From an uncultured Parvularculaceae bacterium (lineage in GTDB: Bacteria; Pseudomonadota; Alphaproteobacteria; Caulobacterales; Parvularculaceae), in contig CAMYNO010000289.1 of the NCBI GenBank assembly GCA_947259815.1, forward strand, positions 1 through 10,041: a stretch of DNA of 10,041 bases. Reading direction: 5' to 3'. Under the pieces are notes generated by a model. That model did not search any database. It was not told the DNA's origin and saw only the letters and a program-made list of their open reading frames with translations. The position numbers and the translations under genes were made by a program. Position 1 is the stretch's first letter; the number at the start of each line of letters is the position of its first letter. Of this stretch, positions 1 through 5,110 are shown in pieces.

Positions 1-65
1 ACCGCCTTCATCATGGCGCCGACATTCGGCGAGGCTTATAACGCCGGCGTCATGATGAAGGCGGT
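1..65. repeat. Imperfect palindrome (fold-back) interrupting fliP
   Basis: Bases 1-15 (accgccttcatcatg) are the exact reverse complement of 51-65. Extending inward, arms 1-23 and 43-65 pair at 21 of 23 positions, with mismatches at 16/50 and 22/44, around an axis at 33. Read on the plus strand from base 1, the sequence translates as [17 protein letters not shown]. That is what a FliP protein should contain directly after the [10 protein letters not shown] that the minus-strand gene reaches at about base 52. So the two halves of one gene meet head-on here. This is seen directly; whether it is biological or an artefact cannot be decided from the window. Confidence 0.85.
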
Positions 66-356
66 CAGAAAAAGCGCGAGCGAAATAATAACCGGGTTCG
101 GCGGACTTTGCTGAATGCCGATCGCCGTTCGCAGCAGCGATAATACGATCACGATACGAATGAAACTCGTCATCATGATCAGGATCGACGGCGCCAGAGA
201 AAGCACGGTCGTCAGAATGACAAGCTGAATGATACGCCCGGAAAGACCGCCTTCTTCGCCGCCCATGTCGAGGATGATCGACTGCGCCGCGCCGTCGCCG
301 GTGAGGATCAGGGTCGCAATAAAGGCGCCGAGGAAAATATGGAAAAGGCGTTTCAC
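36..356 (-). CDS. fliP: Flagellar export-gate protein FliP, 5' part only (broken at palindrome)
   Basis: FliP is a core inner-membrane subunit of the flagellar type III export gate (FliPQR). The GTG start at 356 overlaps the fliO stop in a GTGA. Residues 1-25 are a signal peptide ending GDGAAQ, as FliP is usually made with a cleaved signal. Residues 42-101 hold the conserved first membrane region: [21 protein letters not shown], with a short break after the first ten of these, then [14 protein letters not shown] and [10 protein letters not shown]. FliP is normally about 245-255 residues. Here the frame stops after 106, and the last four residues (TPAL) come from the inverted segment at 1-50 rather than from real fliP sequence. 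The missing residues [12 protein letters not shown] are encoded on the opposite strand at 16-51. Identity as FliP is very secure. Whether the organism lacks an intact fliP is doubtful, because the break coincides with a fold-back at the window edge. Confidence 0.9.
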   Translation of the reverse strand: MKRLFHIFLGAFIATLILTGDGAAQSIILDMGGEEGGLSGRIIQLVILTTVLSLAPSILIMMTSFIRIVIVLSLLRTAIGIQQSPPNPVIISLALFLTAFIMTPAL

Positions 357-715
357 GCCGCGTCCTGCTTGCGCTCCCGCACATTGCTGAGCGCGCTGCG
401 CAGTTCTGCAAACGGGTTGCGGTGAGGCGGCGTCTCTTCAACCTCTGCGATCTCGGCGTCGAGTTCGCGGTCGATGACGGTCTCCGACTGCGCGCCCAGA
501 AGGACGAGATGTTCACGGCCGTCGCACCGCACGATCAGCAAACGCCTGCGTGCGTCGATAGACAATGATTCAGAAACCGCGAGGCGGCGTCTCTTCACGC
601 CCATGTTCGGCATTGATGCAACGCCGGCCTTACGCGCGATGACCGCGGCGACGCCGATCAGTCCGATAACGACGAGGAGTCCAAAAACGACACGAAAATA
701 ATCGTCCGGCGCCAT
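353..715 (-). CDS. fliO: Flagellar biosynthesis protein FliO
   Basis: FliO is a small membrane protein that helps assemble the FliP ring of the flagellar export gate. This 120-residue protein has the family architecture: a short N-terminus, one membrane helix at about residues 7-28 ([20 protein letters not shown]), then a cytoplasmic domain with the conserved core [19 protein letters not shown] followed by [14 protein letters not shown] (about 42-75). An acidic and basic tail follows, which is variable in the family. The ATG at 715 is preceded by an AAAAGG Shine-Dalgarno stretch about nine bases upstream. The stop overlaps the GTG start of fliP by four bases, so the two are translationally coupled in the usual fliO-fliP order. 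A TTAA-N7-TTAA word 50 bp upstream suggests CtrA control. Confidence 0.88.
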   Translation of the reverse strand: MAPDDYFRVVFGLLVVIGLIGVAAVIARKAGVASMPNMGVKRRRLAVSESLSIDARRRLLIVRCDGREHLVLLGAQSETVIDRELDAEIAEVEETPPHRNPFAELRSALSNVRERKQDAA

Positions 716-764
716 AATGAAATGCCTTTTGCTGCTGGCCCGGCAAAAATTACCGGGTGCATGC

Positions 765-779
765 TTAAGGCGACGTTAA
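765..779 (-). promoter_or_regulatory. Candidate CtrA-binding box upstream of fliO
   Basis: On the minus strand the sequence is TTAACGTCGCCTTAA, an exact match to the TTAA-N7-TTAA consensus of the cell-cycle regulator CtrA. It overlaps the stop codon of the upstream glycosyltransferase gene and ends 50 bp before the fliO ATG. A TAATTT stretch lies 12 bases past the second TTAA, at a plausible -10 position for a promoter whose -35 region is covered by CtrA. In Caulobacter many early flagellar operons are CtrA targets, so the context fits. The motif match is seen; the regulation is inferred. Confidence 0.5.
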
Positions 780-2941
780 GCGACGCGCTTCAGCGGTTCG
801 ATATAGTGTTTTGAAAGATCGTCGAGGGAAATGAACTCACCGCCGACGCGATTTTGGAACCAGGAAAAATAATCGCGCGTAACGGTAAGCAGTCGATCAA
901 CCCCCGCCGCGTCCGCTGCGTAAGGATTGGCGCCTTTGGTTAAGCTTGTTGAATGAAGCGTAAATGTCAGCACCGGCGTTTTGTCGGCAATCAGCCTGTT
1001 GGTGAGCGCCATCAACGTATCAAGGCCTGTTCCTTCAGGCGTCAGTCGCGCCGGCTCGCTGTAGCGCCGCGCATAGGGGGTGGCGAAACCGGGCGCTGAT
1101 TTTTCCTGCGACAAGAAGGCTTGCGTATGACGGATGGCTCGGGCGCCGCAAACGGGCGTTACGGCGACATCGCCATTTGGCGTCATCGCATTGAACGGGA
1201 AATTGGAATATCCGGTGAAGTCGCCGCCGCCGCTACGGGAAAAATCAAATCCCGCGCTCGGGCTGAAATCATATTCAATACCGATCTCGGAAAGCAGCGG
1301 ATAACAGTCCTGCGTCACGCCATAGCGGCCGGCGCGGTGGGCGACGGCCGGGCGGCCGAAGGCGGCTTTGTAGGCTTTGGCGAGAGCCGTCAGTTTTTGC
1401 CGATGGAGATCGGCGGGGAAATTCATCTGGTAGGAATAATATTCGCCGGTATAGGGGTCCGCCGGCGGCGTCACCCATGGATGCATATGCAGGCCGCTAT
1501 GGGCGCGCCCGCGATTTGCCTTCGCCCAATAATAGCAGGCGACATTGGGCGTATTCAGGAGCGGATAGGTGAGGAAGTAGAGCGGTGTTGCGCCGGCGCG
1601 TTCGCACATGGACTGGAAGACGTCGACATCGTCAGGCGCGGCCAGTGAATAGCACCCGGTGGTAAAATCGCTCCAGTCAAAGACTTCTTCGGTATCGACG
1701 GTGACAAGCAATTTTGGCCGGGTGTTTTCGGCGAACGCAATCGGTGCGGTGGAAACACTCGATTTGCGTGCTGATTTTTCCGCAAGCTCGCAGAAAACAG
1801 CGTGCATGCCGTCTGCCGTTGCTTCCCATGAGTGCGCCTGGGCGTGCGCGCGCACATCTTTGCGCTCCGGCGGCGAGGCGAGGAGTTTCTTTGCCGCCGC
1901 CGCGATCGCCTTGGCGCTTCTTTCTTCGACCAGTAAGCCCGCATTGGCGGAGGAGATTACCTCGGCATTGCCCCAGACATTGGTCGCGACGCAGGGCGTG
2001 CCGCAGGCCATCGCTTCGAGAAGAACATTCGGCCAGCCTTCCCGTGACGAACCGAGAACAAGAATATCAGCGGCGTTATAGACCCCGATCATATCCTCAT
2101 GCGGCACGCGGCCGCAAAATCTGACGCGGTCGGCAAGCCCGTGGTTTTTCGCCTGACGCTTCAGGGCGCTGTGTTCTTCACCGTCGCCAACAATCAACAA
2201 TGTTGCGTCCGGAATCTCCGTAAGCGCATCAATGACAAGGTCATGGCCCTTGCGTTCAATCAGATGGCCGACGCTCGCAAGAACGGGGCCTTTAATATCC
2301 ATCGCCTCACGGATACGCCCGCGCCGTAGTGGCCGGAACATATTGAGATCGACGCCGTTGCGCAGGGTCGTGATTTTCCCCTCCGGCGCGCCAAGTTCGG
2401 TGAGGCGGTTTTTCAACGCGTCGGCGACGGTGATGACCGCATCGGCTTTTGTCACCGCATCGAGTATGCGCGCCCGCGGCTCATCGAAATCGGGAATGAG
2501 GTTAACGTCGGTCCCGCGCGCGGTCATGACGAGAGGAATCTCCAGCTCGCGAGCGACCGTGGCGGCGGCGACGCCATCCGGGAACAGATAATGCGCGTCG
2601 ATGAGATCAGGCGTCCAGTTTTCATCGCGCAATTCAGCGAGAGACCGCCGCAGGCAGCGGGCGAGCGCACCGGGCGCCTCGTTCATGCCGACTTTTGGCG
2701 CCAGCGCATAGCGCGGATGATAAACGGTAACGCCGTTTCGCACCTCTTCGCGCGGCGCCCGCGCAAATTTTGCGTAATGGTCGAACAGGTTCTGTCGAAA
2801 TGGAAACCACGGAACCGGTGCGACAACGCGAATATCGGCGTCGTACTTGTCCAGATAGGCGCGCAGCCGGTTTTCGACAAAAACGCCATGGGTGGGCGTC
2901 GCCGCGTTTGGAAACAACGTTGAAAAGAGCAGAATGCGCAT
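776..2941 (-). CDS. GT4 glycosyltransferase fused to WalW-like polysaccharide deacetylase
   Basis: This 721-residue protein appears bifunctional, transferring a sugar and possibly deacetylating a surface polysaccharide or its precursor. Residues 1-390 are a retaining GT4-type glycosyltransferase. MRILLFSTLFPN opens the first Rossmann domain, TARGTDVNLIPD is near 140, GHLIERKGHDLVIDAL near 225, and the EGWPNVLLE motif (E-x7-E, E301 and E309) contacts the nucleotide-sugar donor. A linker of about 20 residues leads to residues 410-715, which resemble polysaccharide deacetylases of the WalW/PEP-CTERM-locus type: TVDTEE (D416), HMHPWVTPP (H485, H487), HRAGRYG (535-541) and TLHSTS (H663). There is no signal peptide, so both halves should be cytoplasmic. 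I start at ATG 2941, where the fold begins. The frame is open to a TTG at 2995 with AAGGA only two to three bases before it, a poor spacing. Sugar specificity cannot be read from sequence. Domain assignment is firm for GT4 and fairly firm for the deacetylase. Confidence 0.85.
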   Translation of the reverse strand: MRILLFSTLFPNAATPTHGVFVENRLRAYLDKYDADIRVVAPVPWFPFRQNLFDHYAKFARAPREEVRNGVTVYHPRYALAPKVGMNEAPGALARCLRRSLAELRDENWTPDLIDAHYLFPDGVAAATVARELEIPLVMTARGTDVNLIPDFDEPRARILDAVTKADAVITVADALKNRLTELGAPEGKITTLRNGVDLNMFRPLRRGRIREAMDIKGPVLASVGHLIERKGHDLVIDALTEIPDATLLIVGDGEEHSALKRQAKNHGLADRVRFCGRVPHEDMIGVYNAADILVLGSSREGWPNVLLEAMACGTPCVATNVWGNAEVISSANAGLLVEERSAKAIAAAAKKLLASPPERKDVRAHAQAHSWEATADGMHAVFCELAEKSARKSSVSTAPIAFAENTRPKLLVTVDTEEVFDWSDFTTGCYSLAAPDDVDVFQSMCERAGATPLYFLTYPLLNTPNVACYYWAKANRGRAHSGLHMHPWVTPPADPYTGEYYSYQMNFPADLHRQKLTALAKAYKAAFGRPAVAHRAGRYGVTQDCYPLLSEIGIEYDFSPSAGFDFSRSGGGDFTGYSNFPFNAMTPNGDVAVTPVCGARAIRHTQAFLSQEKSAPGFATPYARRYSEPARLTPEGTGLDTLMALTNRLIADKTPVLTFTLHSTSLTKGANPYAADAAGVDRLLTVTRDYFSWFQNRVGGEFISLDDLSKHYIEPLKRVA

Positions 2942-3034
2942 GGCTTGCGTGTTAGTTTTTGTGTTGGTTTGTCTGGCGCCGGCAGTATTGAACAAAGTCC
3001 TTAACGATAAGATGCGCGCCGGACGGCGTACGCT

Positions 3035-3049
3035 TTAACCGATTGTTGA
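3035..3049 (+). promoter_or_regulatory. Near-consensus CtrA-like box overlapping a TTGACA hexamer
   Basis: TTAACCGATTGTTGA matches TTAA-N7-TTAA at seven of eight defined bases. Its right half forms part of a TTGACA (3046-3051), so a CtrA-type activator would cover the -35 region, as in known CtrA promoters. No convincing -10 is visible at 16-18 bp spacing, and a single mismatched box can occur by chance. It lies in the divergent intergenic region, upstream of the small ORF at 3073 and the sugar transferase. Confidence 0.25.
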
Positions 3050-3072
3050 CACACCTTGCGTAGCGATGACTC

Positions 3073-3222
3073 ATGCCTTCTGCTGCAATCCAACGTGACT
3101 ATTCTGCGCCAACGGCTTTGCCCCGTTCGCCCGAAAGATTACCGGCGCCGGTTTGCTGGTGCTTCTGGATTGCCTCGTCCGCATTTCTCTGGGGCGTAAT
3201 TCTTTCACTCTTTACGCTTTGA
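3073..3222 (+). CDS. Possible 49-residue single-pass membrane protein
   Basis: ATG at 3073 and TGA at 3220-3222 enclose 49 codons. The product starts with a hydrophilic, proline-rich segment (MPSAAIQRDYSAPTALPRSP), then residues 26-49 form one strongly hydrophobic helix rich in aromatic residues (VCWCFWIASSAFLWGVILSLF) ending almost at the C-terminus. I do not recognise a family. It sits alone in the 440-bp gap between the divergent glycosyltransferase and sugar transferase genes, pointing towards the latter. Against it, no clear Shine-Dalgarno precedes the ATG and third-base composition is less GC-biased than in the neighbours. For it, a hydrophilic head plus clean terminal membrane helix is unusual for random GC-rich sequence. 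The rest of the gap (2942-3072 and 3223-3381) holds the CtrA-like box, a 14-bp dyad (ACAATC-TG-GATTGT, 3245-3258) and no other gene I can support. Confidence 0.35.
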   Translation: MPSAAIQRDYSAPTALPRSPERLPAPVCWCFWIASSAFLWGVILSLFTL

Positions 3223-3381
3223 GCGCACATCGCTCAGTCTCCTGACAATCTGGATTGTTAATATTCTGTTAGGCACATTTCGTGCTTTCCGATCTCCCTG
3301 CGAGTCTTAGCGCCGGCGCTGGCCGGTTTTGGGACAGGTTTTGAGTTCGTCACTCATGCGAAGGCGGAAGATCGGGAATTC

Positions 3382-4206
3382 ATGTTGCAATATCTGGCGA
3401 CAGCATCGGTAACTTTTCTGGCGGTAGCTGGCGCGATTTTAGTGCGCGCCGCCTTGCAGGAAGCCGTAGGCGCCCGGCGCATCCGTGACGCCCGGCAGGG
3501 CGAGAGCGCCGGAACAGTCCGCACGGGCCGGCCGATACGCTCTCGCGACCACGAACGCGTTAACCTTGAAAATCTCGATATGATGACGCTTGAACGGAGC
3601 GCGGACAGTGTGAACAGCGCCGCCGGCGCCTTGGTCAAGCGGGTTCTCGACATAGTCTTTAGCGTGACGCTGCTGGTTTTTCTGGCGCCGCTTCTCGTCG
3701 TGACAGCGATCGCCATCCGGCTGGAAAGCGCGGGCCCGATCATCTATCGGCAACAACGCGTTGGTCGCGGCGGCAAGGTGTTCGAGGTGCTGAAGTTCCG
3801 CTCAATGGTAAATGACGCGGAGGCTGACGGGCCGCAATACGCATCCATTGGCGACGAACGCATCACCCGCGTCGGCTATTTCATTCGTCACATGCGTATT
3901 GATGAAATTCCGCAGACCATCAACGTCCTGCGCGGGGAAATGAGCTTTGTCGGGCCGCGTCCGGAGCGTCCGGAATTCGCTGAAATGCTTGAGCGCGAAA
4001 TTCCCCATTACAATAACCGCCATCTCGTACAGCCGGGTATAACAGGCTGGGCGCAGGTGAAATATGAATACGCGGCCTCGGTCGCCGGCGCGCGCGAGAA
4101 ACTGAAATATGATCTCTTTTATATTGCGCGTTATAATCCGTTCATGGATCTCGCGATTGTTTTGTTAACGGTTCGCGTGGCGCTGTTCGGTCTCGGCAGC
4201 CGCTAG
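3382..4206 (+). CDS. Initiating sugar transferase (polyprenyl-phosphate phosphoglycosyltransferase)
   Basis: Bacterial sugar transferases of this family (Pfam Bac_transf) move a phosphosugar from a UDP-sugar to undecaprenyl phosphate on the inner membrane, the first step of exopolysaccharide repeat-unit synthesis. The catalytic domain spans about residues 83-274: KRVLDIVFSVTLLVFLAPLL is the start of the re-entrant membrane helix (86-105), followed by GPIIYRQQRVGRGG (118-131), KFRSM (138-142), the catalytic Asp-Glu pair in RIDEIPQ (D174, E175), MSFVGPRPERPEF (187-199) and PGITGWAQV (218-226). The domain is complete. The first 80 residues are not typical: a possible membrane helix at 1-25 and a polar linker replace the large N-terminal region of the roughly 440-residue XrtA-linked relatives. 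ATG 3382 has a GGGA four to five bases upstream. An alternative start is the ATG pair at 3580, with weaker spacing. The 242-bp gap downstream implies the export operon has its own promoter. Confidence 0.9.
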   Translation: MLQYLATASVTFLAVAGAILVRAALQEAVGARRIRDARQGESAGTVRTGRPIRSRDHERVNLENLDMMTLERSADSVNSAAGALVKRVLDIVFSVTLLVFLAPLLVVTAIAIRLESAGPIIYRQQRVGRGGKVFEVLKFRSMVNDAEADGPQYASIGDERITRVGYFIRHMRIDEIPQTINVLRGEMSFVGPRPERPEFAEMLEREIPHYNNRHLVQPGITGWAQVKYEYAASVAGAREKLKYDLFYIARYNPFMDLAIVLLTVRVALFGLGSR

Positions 4207-4259
4207 CGGGCTGGCCACATCGCAGGCGTCTTAACCATTCAGCAAGAAACGCCTGTGCG

Positions 4260-4280
4260 TGCGGGTAATGATTACCCGCA
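4260..4280. promoter_or_regulatory. Perfect 21-bp dyad, candidate regulator-binding site
   Basis: Two exact 10-base arms, TGCGGGTAAT and ATTACCCGCA, flank a single central g at 4270. A one-base centre and the lack of a following T run argue against a terminator; a homodimeric DNA-binding protein is more likely. The centre lies about 109 bp before the start point predicted from the -24/-12 element at 4353, a usual distance for a sigma-54 enhancer-binding protein. In XrtA-bearing bacteria the response regulator PrsR is of that class. The dyad is seen; its protein partner is inferred. Confidence 0.5.
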
Positions 4281-4352
4281 AAATGGAAAAATGCACCAAA
4301 TCGTTAGGCTTGCCAAAGTATGATCGCCGTTGATGAGATCGGTGATCCGGCG

Positions 4353-4368
4353 TGGCAAAGAAATTGCG
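4353..4368 (+). promoter_or_regulatory. Candidate sigma-54 (-24/-12) promoter of the exopolysaccharide export operon
   Basis: TGGCAAAGAAATTGCG matches TGGCAC-N5-TTGCW with exact spacing. The invariant GG and GC are both present, and the only departures are A for C at position six and G for A/T at the last position. Transcription would start near 4379 and leave a leader of about 70 nt before the export lipoprotein ATG. It sits in the only sizeable gap before the operon. PEP-CTERM/XrtA regulons are known to involve RpoN through PrsK/PrsR, which supports the reading. Confidence 0.55.
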
Positions 4369-4448
4369 ACCACACAAATGCGAATGCGCGCGGTTGCACG
4401 TCATTTGACCGGTAATGGCGCAAATTTGGACAGGACAGGAAATTAACC

Positions 4449-5084
4449 ATGATGAAGTTCGGCGTTTTCTACCGTAGTGTTTTGGCCCTCGGGGCGCTCA
4501 CAATCTGCGCGGCGTGTTCGACCGGCGGCGGGAAGCTGGAGGCGGCGCCGACATCGGCGTCAACGGCGGCTGAAGCCTCGCCCGACTATCTGATTGGCCC
4601 GCTCGATCAACTTGAGATTTTTGTCTGGCGCGCGCCGGAACTCTCCACCAACGTAACGGTGCGTCCTGACGGTCGTATCTCGACCCCGCTGGTGGAAGAT
4701 ATGGTCGCTGCGGGCAAAACGCCGTCGACATTGTCATCCGACCTCGAAGAATCGCTTCGTGAGTTCGTAAAGAGCCCGGAGGTCACAGTCATTGTGTCGA
4801 ATTTCTCTTCGACATTCGATCAGCAGGTGCGCGTTCTCGGTGAAGCGCAACAGCCGGTTGCCCTGCCTTACCAGGCCGGCATGACCGCGCTTGACGTCAT
4901 GGTCGCCGTTGGCGGCCTCACCGAATTTGCCGCGGGCAACAAGGCTGTGCTGATCCGCGGCAAGGGCGCGGAGAAAAAGTCTTACCGCGTCCGCCTCGAT
5001 GATCTTCTACGCAAAGGCAAGATTGCGGCGAATGTGCCGATGCTGCCGGGCGATGTCATCCTCATCCCCGAAAGCGCATTTTAA
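4449..5084 (+). CDS. XrtA-type exopolysaccharide export lipoprotein (Wza/OPX family)
   Basis: Outer-membrane polysaccharide export proteins carry the polymer from the periplasm to the surface. This 211-residue protein starts with a lipoprotein signal (positive MMKFGVFYRS, hydrophobic LALGALTICAA, lipidated Cys at 23). A polysaccharide-export domain follows at about 46-120 (YLIGPLDQLEIFVWRAPELS, then VTVRPDGRISTPLVEDMVAAG), then one SLBB domain at about 125-210 (VRVLGEAQQPVALPYQAGMT, DVMVAVGGLTEFA, MLPGDVILIPES). Length and single SLBB fit the XrtA/PEP-CTERM export-protein subfamily rather than the 380-residue Wza, which adds further SLBB repeats and a membrane-spanning C-terminal helix. The ATG at 4449 has AGGA ending eight bases upstream; an adjacent ATG at 4452 is the alternative. 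The -3 position of the lipobox is Cys rather than Leu, slightly unusual. It is the first gene of the plus-strand operon. Confidence 0.9.
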   Translation: MMKFGVFYRSVLALGALTICAACSTGGGKLEAAPTSASTAAEASPDYLIGPLDQLEIFVWRAPELSTNVTVRPDGRISTPLVEDMVAAGKTPSTLSSDLEESLREFVKSPEVTVIVSNFSSTFDQQVRVLGEAQQPVALPYQAGMTALDVMVAVGGLTEFAAGNKAVLIRGKGAEKKSYRVRLDDLLRKGKIAANVPMLPGDVILIPESAF

Positions 5085-5110
5085 TTTGACGACGGACGGA
5101 CCGTATTTAC

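Noticed and set aside
739..757. Hairpin with cccgg/ccggg arms between the glycosyltransferase stop and fliO
   Set aside because: The stem is only five pairs and the T-rich part is in the loop rather than after the stem, so it is not a credible terminator.
1121..1648. 175-codon plus-strand open frame opposite the deacetylase domain
   Set aside because: It is antisense to a domain with clear motifs, has a low-complexity Arg/Gly/Ala composition and no recognisable family; it is a shadow frame.
2942..2995. N-terminal extension of the glycosyltransferase from TTG 2995
   Set aside because: The extra 18 residues are Thr/Asn/Gln-rich with no fold contribution, and the AAGGA before the TTG is too close to it; ATG 2941 begins the conserved domain.
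3143..3320. Perfect 12-bp palindromes ACCGGCGCCGGT (3143) and AGCGCCGGCGCT (3309)
   Set aside because: Words built on GGCGCC and CGGCG are very common throughout this GC-rich window, so these carry little weight as operators.
4223..4255. CAGGCGT/ACGCCTG inverted repeat after the sugar transferase
   Set aside because: Seven-base arms with a 19-base loop and no T run; too weak to call a terminator or operator.
4268..4333. 21-codon open frame across the dyad in the 4207-4448 gap
   Set aside because: No Shine-Dalgarno and no distinctive sequence; its start lies within the palindrome, so it is best explained as chance.
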